Assembly (NCBI RefSeq): GCF_030326305.1
Contig: NZ_JACAKB010000016.1
Span: forward strand, 20,206-84,205
Source: Myroides odoratimimus
GTDB taxonomy: Bacteria; Bacteroidota; Bacteroidia; Flavobacteriales; Flavobacteriaceae
Direction: 5' to 3'
Length of the DNA: 64,000 nt
Part shown: piece by piece, positions 54,476-63,924 of the stretch
How the letters are laid out: every line of letters begins with the position of its first letter
Position numbering within the stretch: the first letter of the stretch is position 1
Position numbers and translations under genes: made by a program
The notes under the pieces: generated by a model
What the model saw: the letters and a program-made list of their open reading frames with translations, nothing else
Databases searched by the model: none
What the model was told of the DNA's origin: nothing

Positions 54476-54483
54476 CAAAGATA
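54476..54483 (-). promoter_or_regulatory. -7 element of the lipoprotein gene
   Basis: The minus strand reads TATCTTTG, 20 bp before the ATG. A second TATCTTTG lies upstream at 54582-54589. Confidence 0.45.
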
Positions 54484-54724
54484 AATCCTACTATCTTCTA
54501 AAAAGAATTATTCACTCTCTTTTAGTATTAATTTAACTCTGAATGACTACATTCTTTAAACTTTCATCTTATTTGTCCTTGCAAAGATACAACAACAATA
54601 ATTAAACTGCATTTCTATTTGACACCTATTGTCATAATTATAACAAAACATTAATAAATACATGCATATTAAATCATCTGTTTTGTACTAATCACACAAT
54701 TTCTACACACATTTCATTTTAGGA

Positions 54725-55213
54725 TTACTCTTTTTTAACAATATCACCGAACTTACCATTCACAATATTCGATAAATCACCAGGACTAATACCAATGCTC
54801 AGTCCTTTACGTCCACCACTCACATAGATAGTCTCTAAATCTTTTACTTCTATATCTATAAATGTAGGGTATAGCTTCTTCATCCCTATAGGAGAACATC
54901 CTCCTCTAATATATCCTGTTATTCCTAACAAATCCTTTACAGCTAACATTTCTATCTTTTTCTCTCCACAGATATTAGCTGCCTTTTTTAAATCTAACTC
55001 ACTATTAATAGAAACCACAAAAACATATATCGCATTCCCCTTACCATGAGCCACCAAAGTCTTTAACGACTCTAGTTCAGATATTCCTAACTTTTCACAG
55101 ACAGATTTACCATCTATTAGTTCGTCAGAAATATCATACTCATACATATCATAACTTGTCTTCTTACTATCTAATATACGTAAAGCATTAGTCTTTGCTA
55201 CCTTTTTACTCAT
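54725..55213 (-). CDS. ybaK: YbaK-type Cys-tRNA(Pro) deacylase
   Basis: A 162-residue trans-editing enzyme that hydrolyses Cys mischarged on tRNA-Pro. The family signature GYIRGGCSPIGMKKLYPTFID is present, as are KTNALRILDSKKTSYDMYEY at the N-terminus and the KTLVAHG strand. The length is normal. It follows a 78-codon unknown gene by 40 bp in the same direction. Confidence 0.92.
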   Translation of the reverse strand: MSKKVAKTNALRILDSKKTSYDMYEYDISDELIDGKSVCEKLGISELESLKTLVAHGKGNAIYVFVVSINSELDLKKAANICGEKKIEMLAVKDLLGITGYIRGGCSPIGMKKLYPTFIDIEVKDLETIYVSGGRKGLSIGISPGDLSNIVNGKFGDIVKKE

Positions 55214-55253
55214 TCTGCTATCTTAATTTTATCAGGAGCAAAATTACTACTTT

Positions 55254-55490
55254 TTACAACAAAGTCGTTTTATACCCTGTTTGTCTTAGACAAAACATAA
55301 AATCGTCTTGATTATTGCATACGCAATATATATTCATATTCGATCCTACTACTTTCTTAAAAATTGGCTTAAAGCTCTTCGGTAATGTATTATAAAACTC
55401 ATCAGCGTTAGACACCTTATATTTAGGATCAATGTCCACCGCTACTAATACAACAAATTCATTCGATTTTAATTCAATAGGTAATTTCAT
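55254..55490 (-). CDS. Uncharacterised 78-residue protein
   Basis: A short soluble protein with alternating beta/alpha composition (FVVLVAVDIDPKYKV, then FKPIFKKVVGSNMNIYCVCN). No family recognised. It is codirectional with ybaK, 40 bp upstream, probably in the same transcript. Confidence 0.6.
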   Translation of the reverse strand: MKLPIELKSNEFVVLVAVDIDPKYKVSNADEFYNTLPKSFKPIFKKVVGSNMNIYCVCNNQDDFMFCLRQTGYKTTLL

Positions 55491-55688
55491 AGTTTTTTTA
55501 TTTTAATGGTTATTACGGCAATTTATAAAAAAATTCATTAATTTTTTACATTCATTAAAAAAATCACAATCCTATAAACATACTATTCTTTCGAAATTCT
55601 CAACATACACAATCACATATTCAGAATAATTCACACCCAAAAAAAACATAAATTGTAGTTATCAACACTATTTTGTGGAAAAATAATA

Positions 55689-55696
55689 TACATTTG
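55689..55696 (+). promoter_or_regulatory. -7 element of the 2OG-Fe(II) oxygenase gene
   Basis: TACATTTG ends 40 bp before the ATG. No TTG is present at the standard distance. Confidence 0.4.
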
Positions 55697-55736
55697 TGTC
55701 AAATAACTCAAGTAAGCATATATAACAACTTAGAAA

Positions 55737-56684
55737 ATGCAAAACATTCCTAGTGTTGACTTACGTGATTTCCTATCGGATGACCCGGTACGTAAACAAA
55801 AGTTTGTAAATGAAATCGGCCAAGCCTACGAAGAAATTGGATTCGTAGCATTAAAAGGACACTTTTTAGATGATCAATTAGTTGATAATCTATATAAAGA
55901 AGTTCGTAATTTCTTTAATCTTCCATTAGAGACTAAAAATTCTTATGAAGTACCAGGTATTGGTGGTCAGAGAGGATATGTTTCTTTTGGTAAAGAGCAT
56001 GCTAAAGGAAGAACAGAAGGTGATCTAAAAGAGTTCTGGCATTTTGGACAGTACGTTGAAAATGATCCTGCTTTAGAAGCATCTTATCCTGCTAACGTAG
56101 AAGTAAAAGAGTTACCTCAATTTAACGCTGTTGGAAAAGAAACTTACCAAATGTTAGAAAAAACAGGTGTATACGTATTGCGTGCGCTTGCTTTATTCTT
56201 AGGTTTAGATGAGTTCTACTTTGACAAATTCGTTAAAAACGGAAACAGTATCTTACGTCCTATCCACTACCCTCCTATCCAGAACGAACCTAAAAATGCT
56301 GTGAGAGCAGCTGCACATGGTGACATTAACTTAATCACTCTGTTAATGGGAGCTCAAGGTAAAGGACTACAAGTACAAAACCACGATGGACAGTGGATCG
56401 ATGCTATCGCAGCTGATGATGAATTAGTAATCAATGTTGGTGACATGTTATCTCGTCACTCTAACAACAGATTAAAATCAACTATCCACCAAGTTGTTAA
56501 CCCTCCTCGTGAATTATGGGGAACTTCTAGATACTCAATTCCATTCTTTATGCACCCAGTGAGCACAATGCCACTAAACTGTTTAGAGAATTGTATCGAT
56601 GAGAACAACCCTAAATTATATGAAGATATCACTTCAGGAGAGTTCTTACACCAAAGACTAGTTGAATTAGGCTTAATTAAATAA
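55737..56684 (+). CDS. Isopenicillin-N-synthase-like 2OG-Fe(II) oxygenase
   Basis: A 315-residue non-haem iron oxygenase. The N-terminal DIOX_N region (IPSVDLRDFL...EIGFVALKGHFL) precedes the catalytic barrel. That barrel has the HxD of AAHGDINLITLLMG, the distal His of LKSTIHQVVNPP and the 2-oxoglutarate-binding RYSIPFF. The set is complete, so it should be active. The substrate is unknown and the plant-hormone or penicillin labels of the family should not be transferred. It is monocistronic. Confidence 0.9.
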   Translation: MQNIPSVDLRDFLSDDPVRKQKFVNEIGQAYEEIGFVALKGHFLDDQLVDNLYKEVRNFFNLPLETKNSYEVPGIGGQRGYVSFGKEHAKGRTEGDLKEFWHFGQYVENDPALEASYPANVEVKELPQFNAVGKETYQMLEKTGVYVLRALALFLGLDEFYFDKFVKNGNSILRPIHYPPIQNEPKNAVRAAAHGDINLITLLMGAQGKGLQVQNHDGQWIDAIAADDELVINVGDMLSRHSNNRLKSTIHQVVNPPRELWGTSRYSIPFFMHPVSTMPLNCLENCIDENNPKLYEDITSGEFLHQRLVELGLIK

Positions 56685-56710
56685 TTAATTCTAATAAAAA
56701 CATATTCTTA

Positions 56711-56742
56711 AAAGAGGGAGCCCATTACTCCCTCTTTTTTAT
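56711..56742 (+). terminator. Terminator after the oxygenase gene
   Basis: The 9-bp stem aaagaggga/tccctcttt (56711-56719, 56729-56737) is followed by T residues. Confidence 0.88.
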
Positions 56743-56915
56743 TTCATGCGATATACTTCGTAAAAGGTCATTTTTTTTACCCCATTTATATTGATTGATT
56801 TTAACATATTTCGTATCTTTACTTATATACATAGCATTCTAATCATTCTCCTGTAGAAAGACTAGAATACGCTTTTAGATTAATCATTTTTATAAGCACC
56901 ATATTACATAACTAA

Positions 56916-57263
56916 ATGAGTAAAAAGTTAAATAGCTTAGATGCCTTAGGAGGCTTTGTTTTTTCTACTAATAAGGATTTTGAATTCGAACAAGAAGAAT
57001 CCACAGAAACTCTCGCCCCTAATCTTCAAAGATTAGAAGCACATATAGACAAAAAAAATAGAGGTGGTAAAGTAGCTACCCTTATCAAAGGTTTTGAAGG
57101 AAATGAAGACGACCTTAAAGATTTAGCTAAAAAACTAAAAACACTATGTGGTGTTGGCGGAAGTACAAAAGATGGCGAAATAATTATACAAGGTAATTTT
57201 CGCGATAAAATAATGGATTATTTAATAAAAGAAGGCTACAAAGTAAAACGTGTAGGCGGCTAA
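56916..57263 (+). CDS. SUI1/YciH family translation factor
   Basis: A 115-residue homologue of eIF1/SUI1, known in bacteria as YciH. The conserved core is RGGKVATLIKGFEGNEDDLKDLAKKLKT, then GVGGSTKDGEIIIQGNFRDKI. It is thought to affect start-codon selection on the small subunit. It lies 16 bp before a nucleoside phosphorylase gene, so the two are probably cotranscribed. Confidence 0.93.
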   Translation: MSKKLNSLDALGGFVFSTNKDFEFEQEESTETLAPNLQRLEAHIDKKNRGGKVATLIKGFEGNEDDLKDLAKKLKTLCGVGGSTKDGEIIIQGNFRDKIMDYLIKEGYKVKRVGG

Positions 57264-57279
57264 TTAAAAATTTAATATT

Positions 57280-58152
57280 ATGAAGATTAAATCATCTGAA
57301 TTAATTCTAAACCCTGATGGTAGTGTATACCATCTAAACTTAAGACCTGAACATGTTGCTAAAGACATCATATTCGTAGGTGACCAAAACCGTGTAGACA
57401 GAATCACTAAGCACTTCGATGCTATTGAATTCTCAACACAAAAAAGAGAGTTTAAAACAACTACAGGTACGTATAAAGGAAAACGTCTAACTGTAATCTC
57501 TACAGGTATCGGACCTGACAATATTGATATTGCTGTTAATGAAATTGACGCTCTATTTAATATTGATTTAGAAACTAGAGAAATTAAAAAAGATCTTACT
57601 TCTGTAAATATTGTAAGAATAGGTACATCTGGTTCTTTACAAGCAGATATTCCAGTGAATAGCTTTGTACTATCTCAGTATGGATTAGGACTTGATAACT
57701 TAATGCGTTCTTACCTTATTGACGGAGTTACAGATGTTGCTTTAGAAGATGCTTTTATTGAACATACAAATTGGGATCTTAAAAAAGGACGCCCATACTT
57801 CATTAAAAACAGTGCAGAGTTAGAAGCTAAATTAGAAAGCGACTTAACATTCAAAGGAATTACAGGTACAGCAGGTGGATTCTACGGTCCACAAGGACGT
57901 GTACTTCGTCTACAAATCCAAGATCCAGAACTAAACCACAAAATCGATAACTTTAAATTCGGTGAATACCGTATTACAAACTTCGAGATGGAAACTTCTG
58001 CTATCTATGGTTTATGTAACTTATTAGGACACCATGCAGTATCTCTTAATACAATTATTGCAAATAGAGCTAACGGAACATTCTCAGAAGATCCTTATGC
58101 AGCTGTTGACAAACTAATTGTATATACATTAGACAAACTTAGCGCAATATAA
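57280..58152 (+). CDS. Nucleoside phosphorylase (PNP/UDP family)
   Basis: A 290-residue phosphorylase that splits a nucleoside with phosphate, most likely uridine-type. It has VISTGIGPDNIDIAVNEI (phosphate/ribose site), VRIGTSGSLQADIPVNSFV and the nucleoside-binding EMETSAIYGL. The length exceeds classic Udp by about 35 residues, mainly through an N-terminal extension. It has a downstream terminator. Confidence 0.88.
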   Translation: MKIKSSELILNPDGSVYHLNLRPEHVAKDIIFVGDQNRVDRITKHFDAIEFSTQKREFKTTTGTYKGKRLTVISTGIGPDNIDIAVNEIDALFNIDLETREIKKDLTSVNIVRIGTSGSLQADIPVNSFVLSQYGLGLDNLMRSYLIDGVTDVALEDAFIEHTNWDLKKGRPYFIKNSAELEAKLESDLTFKGITGTAGGFYGPQGRVLRLQIQDPELNHKIDNFKFGEYRITNFEMETSAIYGLCNLLGHHAVSLNTIIANRANGTFSEDPYAAVDKLIVYTLDKLSAI

Positions 58153-58169
58153 TAAGATTACTTTTTCTA

Positions 58170-58199
58170 AAAAGCTGCCTCTATGAGGTAGCTTTTTTT
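58170..58199 (+). terminator. Terminator after the nucleoside phosphorylase gene
   Basis: The stem aaaagctgcctc/gaggtagctttt (58170-58181 with 58185-58196), with one G-U pair, is followed by T residues. Confidence 0.85.
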
Positions 58200-58308
58200 A
58201 TATCTACTCCCCACTATTCACTACCTCTTATACTACTAAAGTAGCACACTAAAAGCGATCATATTGCAGTTGATTTAACTTTAAGTATAATACCCCTGTG
58301 TTATGACA

Positions 58309-58370
58309 CCGTTATTTTACCCAAAATAACGGACTCACTACGGACTCATATCGGACTCAGTACGGACTCA
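58309..58370. promoter_or_regulatory. Palindrome followed by four CGGACTCA repeats at exact 11-bp spacing
   Basis: The perfect inverted repeat ccgttatttt/aaaataacgg (58309-58318, 58323-58332) has a 4-bp spacer and runs into four direct repeats CGGACTCA. These start at 58330, 58341, 58352 and 58363, each followed by a variable 3-bp spacer. The first repeat overlaps the palindrome by CGG. The helical phasing suggests cooperative binding of a protein. It lies 470 bp before the CoA-transferase gene. Function is unknown. Confidence 0.6.
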
Positions 58371-58841
58371 TTCAAAACAAAATGCGTCACGATCTGCAAT
58401 CGCCGTACAACTATTCCTCTCTTTATTATATTTACTATTTATTATACTTGTTCCTTCTTCTAGAAAAACAAATCTCAATACTTCAAAAAAACTCTTCTAA
58501 AGAACTTCTCCTAATTCAAAATACAAAATCAATAAATCACAAAAACTAAAGAAGTATTACTACTAAAAAATCTACTTTAACTATCGTTTTCGACATTAAT
58601 TCAATAAATCAAACTATAAAAAGCCTTATTACCAAGTTTAGTACTTATAAAATAATATCAAAAAATTAACAAAAACAACCTCACCTAACAGTATCGTTTT
58701 TATATCTTAATTTTTTAAACATTATCGTATTTTTTTAATAAATAACTTATATAAATCAATATAATTAATATATACGTTTATTTTATTTGACTCTTACAAA
58801 TAAATGCACTTAATTTAAGGTGCTTAAAATTTTTATTTGAA
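58371..58841. other. AT-rich leader region of the CoA-transferase gene
   Basis: Nothing supportable except long A- and T-rich stretches. No exact -7 box lies close to the start at 58842. Confidence 0.4.
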
Positions 58842-60347
58842 ATGACGAAAGAAGACTCGAAACTAGAGAGGATAAAATACGCACCGTATAGAGAGCGTAT
58901 TGTGTCAGCAGAAGATGCTGCTCTCTTAATACATGACCAAGCTGTAGTAGGAGCTAGTGGCTTCACTAAAGCTGGAGATAGTAAATCTGTATTACCTGCA
59001 TTTGCATTACGCGCAGCAAAAGAAAATGTTGCGATTACCTTAATAACTGGTGCCTCATTAGGACAAACTACTGACGCTGATTTAGCAACCAACAATGCCT
59101 TAATCCGAAGAATGCCTTTCCAAGCAGATTCAGTATTAAGAAAGTCTATAAACAGCGGACAAGTAAAATATATCGATCAACACTTAAGTGAAACGATCGA
59201 ACAACTTCAAGAAAAACATATTCCTCAAGTAGATATCGCTATCATTGAGGCTACTTATATTAACGAAGAAGGATTTATCATTCCTACCACATCTATTGGT
59301 AACTCTGCTTACTTCGCTAGTGTAGCTAGAAAAATCATTATTGAAGTAAATACAGCTATTCCTTTAAAAATAGAAGGTGTACATGATAATAGTGTGCCTA
59401 TCAAACAACCACGTAGAGAGATCATCCCTATTCACACAGTAAAAGATAGAATAGGAGAAAACTTTATTCGTCTAAACCCAGATGACGTTATTGCAGTTGT
59501 TTACTCTAGTATAGAAGACACTCCAGCTCAATTACCAGAACCAGATGTTAAAACTTCTGCGATCTCTGGTCACTTACTTAAATTCTTCGAAGAAGAAGTA
59601 AGAAAAGGTAAATTAACTCACTCTCTTTTACCATTACAAGCAGGAATCGGAAAAGTAGCTAATGCTGTATTAACTGGTTTTATTGATGGTCCATTCCACG
59701 ACTTGACAATGTATTCTGAAGTATTACAAGACAGTACTTTTGATTTAATTGACTCTGGAAAAATGACTTTTGCATCAGGATCTTCTATTACTGTAACTGA
59801 AGAGTGCTATGGAAAAATCATTAATAACTTTGGACAATATAAAGATAAACTAGTACTACGTCCACAGAACATTAGTAATGCTCCTGAAGTTATTCGTAGA
59901 TTAGGTATTATCGCTATTAATACTGCTATCGAATTTGACATCTACGGTAACGTTAACTCTACTCATATCGGAGGTAGTAAAATGATGAATGGTATCGGTG
60001 GGTCTGGAGACTTCGCTAGAAATGCTTATTTAAGTATTTTCGTTACACAAGCAGCATCTAAAGAAAACAATATTTCTCACGTACTTCCTATGGTATCTCA
60101 CGTAGACCATACTGAGCATGATGTAGACATCCTAGTTACAGACCAAGGTCTAGCAGACTTAAGAGGTCTATCACCTAGAGAGCGTGCAGAAGTTATCATC
60201 GAGAACTGTGTACATCCAGAATACAAAGCAGAATTAAGAGATTACTTTGAAAGAGCAAAAGAAAGAGGAGGACACACTCCACATGTCTTAGAAGAAGCTT
60301 TCAAATTCCATATTCGCTTCCAAGAAAAAGGCTCAATGAAACCTTAA
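58842..60347 (+). CDS. Acetyl-CoA hydrolase/transferase family (succinyl-CoA:acetate CoA-transferase type)
   Basis: A 501-residue class I CoA-transferase of the Ach1/AarC/Cat1 group. It moves CoA between acyl-CoA (often succinyl-CoA) and acetate. The two halves carry GASGFTKAGDSKSVLPAFA near the start and GIGKVANAVLTGF. The catalytic-type Glu is in SSITVTEECYGK, followed by GGSGDFARNAYLS. A hydrolase annotation is common but transferase activity is the characterised one in close relatives. It could bypass succinyl-CoA synthetase or recycle acetate alongside acs. Confidence 0.9.
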   Translation: MTKEDSKLERIKYAPYRERIVSAEDAALLIHDQAVVGASGFTKAGDSKSVLPAFALRAAKENVAITLITGASLGQTTDADLATNNALIRRMPFQADSVLRKSINSGQVKYIDQHLSETIEQLQEKHIPQVDIAIIEATYINEEGFIIPTTSIGNSAYFASVARKIIIEVNTAIPLKIEGVHDNSVPIKQPRREIIPIHTVKDRIGENFIRLNPDDVIAVVYSSIEDTPAQLPEPDVKTSAISGHLLKFFEEEVRKGKLTHSLLPLQAGIGKVANAVLTGFIDGPFHDLTMYSEVLQDSTFDLIDSGKMTFASGSSITVTEECYGKIINNFGQYKDKLVLRPQNISNAPEVIRRLGIIAINTAIEFDIYGNVNSTHIGGSKMMNGIGGSGDFARNAYLSIFVTQAASKENNISHVLPMVSHVDHTEHDVDILVTDQGLADLRGLSPRERAEVIIENCVHPEYKAELRDYFERAKERGGHTPHVLEEAFKFHIRFQEKGSMKP

Positions 60348-60357
60348 TAATAAATAA

Positions 60358-60392
60358 AAACTCTACTCTCTTTTTAGTAGAGTTTTTTTTTG
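60358..60392 (+). terminator. Terminator after the CoA-transferase gene
   Basis: The perfect 10-bp stem aaactctact/agtagagttt (60358-60367, 60376-60385) is followed by a long T run. Confidence 0.9.
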
Positions 60393-60465
60393 TTTTACTC
60401 TTAAAATATTATCTAAAAAATGCCCTATTTTACTATCTTAGCATAAAAATGTAGTACGATTTAAA

Positions 60466-61311
60466 ATGGCAAATGTAAATATTATCGGAGTGCCTGAGCA
60501 CTTCAACCTCCCTTGGCAATTATGTATAGAAAATGGTGAGTTCGAAGAACTTGGTATTAATTTAAAATGGACAGATGTACCAGAAGGCACTGGAAAAATG
60601 TGCCAAATGCTAAGAGATAAAGAAACTGATTTAGCTGTTATACTTACAGAAGGAATTATCAAAGACATATCTGAAGGTAATCCAGCAACTATCATACAAG
60701 AGTATGTAGCATCTCCTCTACAATGGGGAATACATGTAGCACACAACTCTCCTTATCAATGTATAGAAGAACTACAAGGTAAACGTATCGCCATCAGCAG
60801 ATATGGTTCTGGATCACATCTAATGGCTATTGTTCATGCTCAAAAGATGAACTGGGACACGGCTTCTCTTGATTTTGTTGTTGTCAATACATTAGACAAT
60901 GCAGTAGAAGCTTTAACTAAAGGTGAAGCAGATTATTTTATGTGGGAACACTTTATGACTAAACCAATAGTAGATCAAGGAATCTTTAGAAGATTAGATG
61001 ACTGCCCTACTCCTTGGCCTTCATTTGTAATAGTTGCAAATAATGAGTTCTTAAATAAAAATAAAGGGCTTATAAACAATTTACTAGATTGTATTAATGC
61101 TACTACAGAAGAATTCAAAATGATCCCTTCTATTGACCGTACGTTATCTAGTAAGTATAATATCAATATAGACGATATTAAAGAATGGTTAGGTATGACT
61201 AAATGGTCTCAAAGACAATTGTCAGAAAAACACTTTAATAAAACACAAGAACAATTAGTGGATTTAAATATAATCACTAATACTATTAAATACAGCGAAA
61301 CCGTTTTATAA
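60466..61311 (+). CDS. Substrate-binding-protein-fold protein without signal peptide
   Basis: A 281-residue protein with the periplasmic-binding-protein II fold of the NMT1/TauA group: IIGVPEHFNLPWQLCIENGEF, LAVILTEGIIKDISEG, LQGKRIAISRYGSGSHLMA and GEADYFMWEHFMTK. It starts at MANVNIIGVPEHF with no signal peptide or lipobox, and no ABC permease or ATPase is adjacent. It is therefore probably cytoplasmic and acts as a sensor or enzyme rather than a transporter subunit. It is the first gene of a unit with the transglutaminase-like and DUF423 genes. Confidence 0.8.
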   Translation: MANVNIIGVPEHFNLPWQLCIENGEFEELGINLKWTDVPEGTGKMCQMLRDKETDLAVILTEGIIKDISEGNPATIIQEYVASPLQWGIHVAHNSPYQCIEELQGKRIAISRYGSGSHLMAIVHAQKMNWDTASLDFVVVNTLDNAVEALTKGEADYFMWEHFMTKPIVDQGIFRRLDDCPTPWPSFVIVANNEFLNKNKGLINNLLDCINATTEEFKMIPSIDRTLSSKYNINIDDIKEWLGMTKWSQRQLSEKHFNKTQEQLVDLNIITNTIKYSETVL

Positions 61312-61334
61312 TATAGTTTTGATCTTAGAGTAAG

Positions 61335-62279
61335 ATGAGTAATAATACAGAATTACCAGATAAAGTTTCTGAAAAAAGTTGGCTTAAGTACTTAAGAGTC
61401 CCAAAACCTTGGGACAATATCATTATACTTATACTTAATGTACTGATCACCATCCCTATCTTTATTATTATTCATCAAAATATAGATGACCCGAACTGGC
61501 CATATCAACTAGATCGTATCATTCTATTTCTGTCTATAATAGGTATACTACAGTTCTTACTTCAAAAGATGAAATTAGTATTAAATATGCTAATTATCAT
61601 TTATTTGATTGTTCTTATTGTCAATTCTTTCTTTGGAGGTTATGGTTATAATGCTGTCTTTGAAGACTATAAAGTTATGATTTATGCGATGGCAGAAGAT
61701 CCTAAACCACAAGATCTTATCATTTCTAAGCTACTGCCCTTTCCTAATAAGAGTAAAATAATCCCTGCAATAGAATATGATAAACCTATCGTAAGGAATT
61801 ATGCTTTAGCAACTACCCGTAAACACTTTAGCAATATTCCAAATACTCAACATTATAGACAGATAGTACAATCTTTAGCTATTTTTAAAGAAGTACGAAC
61901 TAAATGGAATTATGTAAATGACCCTAAGGGAAGAGAATATATCGCCACAGCATCAGAATCATTACAGCATTTCTCAGGAGACTGCGATGACTATTCTGTA
62001 TTAATGGCAGGACTACTCAGAGCTATAGGTGCAACCCCAAGACTGATACACACTAAAGAACATATGTATCCTGAACTATTAATCCCTAATAAAGGAGATC
62101 TAGAACAGGTAATCTACCTTATTAAAGAAGTTCTTTTTAAAGAAGAAAGTAAAGGCAAAGAGATACATTATCACATAGATGAACGCGGTCAAATATGGTT
62201 AAACATGGATTACACTGCTAGATACCCTGGTGGACCGTTTATGTCAGAAGAAATATTAGGACAACTCACTTTTAATTAA
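61335..62279 (+). CDS. Membrane-anchored transglutaminase-like protein
   Basis: A 314-residue protein. It has three N-terminal TM segments (about 27-46, 62-80 and 86-105) and a soluble domain with a transglutaminase/cysteine-protease triad: Cys in HFSGDCDDYSVLMAGLLRAIG, His in the THTKEH-like TKEHMYPEL, and Asp in IWLNMDYTARYPGG. It may act on peptides or proteins at the membrane. It starts 23 bp after the binding-protein gene. Confidence 0.85.
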   Translation: MSNNTELPDKVSEKSWLKYLRVPKPWDNIIILILNVLITIPIFIIIHQNIDDPNWPYQLDRIILFLSIIGILQFLLQKMKLVLNMLIIIYLIVLIVNSFFGGYGYNAVFEDYKVMIYAMAEDPKPQDLIISKLLPFPNKSKIIPAIEYDKPIVRNYALATTRKHFSNIPNTQHYRQIVQSLAIFKEVRTKWNYVNDPKGREYIATASESLQHFSGDCDDYSVLMAGLLRAIGATPRLIHTKEHMYPELLIPNKGDLEQVIYLIKEVLFKEESKGKEIHYHIDERGQIWLNMDYTARYPGGPFMSEEILGQLTFN

Positions 62280-62287
62280 ATAAATAT

Positions 62288-62674
62288 ATGGAATTAGTTA
62301 ATACAACTCCCCTCATAGCAGGTTCAATATATGGCGCATTAGCTATTATATTTGGAGCCTTCGGAGCACACGCTCTAAAAAAACATATGACTGCCGAGCG
62401 CTTAGAGAGCTTTGAAGTCGGCGTAAAATATCAAATGTATCATGCTATCCTACTACTAGTATTAGGATTAATGCCAGCACATATCCACATAACTAGAGCA
62501 GTTAATATCATCATCATAGGTGTATTCTTGTTCTCTTTTAGTATTTATGGATTGACTTTAAGCGCTACATTTAAGAAAAAAATCAAGATACTTGGCCCAA
62601 TAACTCCTCTAGGAGGTGTGTGTTTAGTAATTGGTTGGATAATGCTGTTAATTCAATTCATAAAACTTTTATAG
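62288..62674 (+). CDS. DUF423 family membrane protein
   Basis: A 128-residue protein with four TM segments. The DUF423 signature AIIFGAFGAHALKKHM...FEVGVKYQMYHAILLL is clear, as is the C-terminal ITPLGGVCLVIGWIMLL. Function is unknown. It starts 8 bp after the transglutaminase-like stop and is the last gene of the unit. Confidence 0.92.
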   Translation: MELVNTTPLIAGSIYGALAIIFGAFGAHALKKHMTAERLESFEVGVKYQMYHAILLLVLGLMPAHIHITRAVNIIIIGVFLFSFSIYGLTLSATFKKKIKILGPITPLGGVCLVIGWIMLLIQFIKLL

Positions 62675-62691
62675 ACTTTTTTAAGCTAATT

Positions 62692-62722
62692 TTAGGTTAA
62701 TGTAGTTTTTTAAGTATATTTG
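62692..62722 (+). promoter_or_regulatory. Probable promoter of the TlpA-like gene (TTAG, 19-bp spacer, TATATTTG)
   Basis: TATATTTG at 62715-62722 matches the -7 consensus, with TTAG at 62692-62695. The leader would be about 44 nt. Confidence 0.55.
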
Positions 62723-62773
62723 TTTACATAGTGTAATTATAACTTGTATTTCTAATACTAAAACACGAAATCG

Positions 62774-63904
62774 ATGAAAAAAATTTTAACTGTACTTGGA
62801 GCTGTAGCTGTATTAGCTTCATGTAACAAAGAAGCTACTGGTTATACAATCAATGGTGAAACTAAAGGGCTAACAGATGGTACTAAAGTATATATTGAGA
62901 AAATTGATATAGCAACAGGAACTACAGTAGCAATTGACTCTACTGAAATTAAAGACAATGCATTTACCTTCAAAGGAGCTGCTGAGAGTCTAGACCAAAA
63001 CTTCTTTTCATTTGGTAAAGAACCAGGAAAGTTACCTTTCGTTTTAGAAAATGGTAAAATCGTTGTTCAATACGATAATGAAAAAGCAGAAAACAGTAGC
63101 GTAACAGGTACTAAAAACAATGATGAGTATACGGCATTCTCTAAAAAGGTAGATGAATTAGAAAAAGCATTATTCCAATATCAAGGTGATAACCAAGAGG
63201 CTTTTAAACAAGCTAATGAAGCTCAAGATCAAGCTAAAAAAGATGCTATTATCAATGGTTATATGGCATTAGCAGAAAAGTATGATGAGTATGTAGAAGA
63301 TTATATTGATAACAATGCTAACTCATTCACTACTTTAGTTTATTTATCAAAAACAGTTGGTACAGGACAGTATATCAAAGAAGAATTAGTTGAAAAATTC
63401 AATAAATTCGATGAAACTTTAAAGAACACTACTGTAGCAAAAGCTTTTAAAACAGCATTAGACGCTATTCCTGATGCTAAAGTAAAAATTGGAGACAAAG
63501 CTCCTGATTTCAGTGCTCCATCTCCAGAAGGAAAAGAAATTTCTTTAAAAGAAAGCTTAGGTAAACTAACTATTATTGATTTCTGGGCATCATGGTGTGG
63601 TCCTTGTAGAACAGAGAATCCTAATGTAGTAGCTCTATATGAAGAATACCACCCTAAAGGATTAAACATCATTGGTGTTTCTTTAGATAAGGATAAAGCA
63701 AAATGGATCGAAGCAATTGCTAAAGATAAATTAACTTGGAATCAAATCTCTAATTTAAAGTTCTGGGAAGAGCCTATCGCTCAAACTTATGAAGTACGTG
63801 CTATTCCAGCAACTTATCTTCTTGATGAAAATGGTGTTGTAATCGCTAAAAACTTAAGAGGTAAAAAGCTTAGAGCTAAAGTTCAAGAAATCTTAAACAA
63901 ATAA
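62774..63904 (+). CDS. TlpA-like thioredoxin lipoprotein with DUF4369 N-terminus
   Basis: A 376-residue exported thiol-disulfide protein. The signal MKKILTVLGAVAVLASCNKE carries a lipobox Cys at 16. Residues about 25-120 form a DUF4369-type beta domain (GYTINGETKGLTDGTKVYIEK). A helical linker follows, then an AhpC/TSA-thioredoxin domain from about 235 with the active site FWASWCGPCR near 271-280 and the cis-Pro in RAIPATYLL. It probably reduces or isomerises disulfides in the periplasm. It is monocistronic, with a good promoter. Confidence 0.93.
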   Translation: MKKILTVLGAVAVLASCNKEATGYTINGETKGLTDGTKVYIEKIDIATGTTVAIDSTEIKDNAFTFKGAAESLDQNFFSFGKEPGKLPFVLENGKIVVQYDNEKAENSSVTGTKNNDEYTAFSKKVDELEKALFQYQGDNQEAFKQANEAQDQAKKDAIINGYMALAEKYDEYVEDYIDNNANSFTTLVYLSKTVGTGQYIKEELVEKFNKFDETLKNTTVAKAFKTALDAIPDAKVKIGDKAPDFSAPSPEGKEISLKESLGKLTIIDFWASWCGPCRTENPNVVALYEEYHPKGLNIIGVSLDKDKAKWIEAIAKDKLTWNQISNLKFWEEPIAQTYEVRAIPATYLLDENGVVIAKNLRGKKLRAKVQEILNK

Positions 63905-63924
63905 ATATCTACTTAAGATATAGA

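Noticed and set aside
58330-58370. The CGGACTCA array as a CRISPR
   Set aside because: The repeats are 8 bp with 3-bp spacers, far too short, and no cas genes are present.
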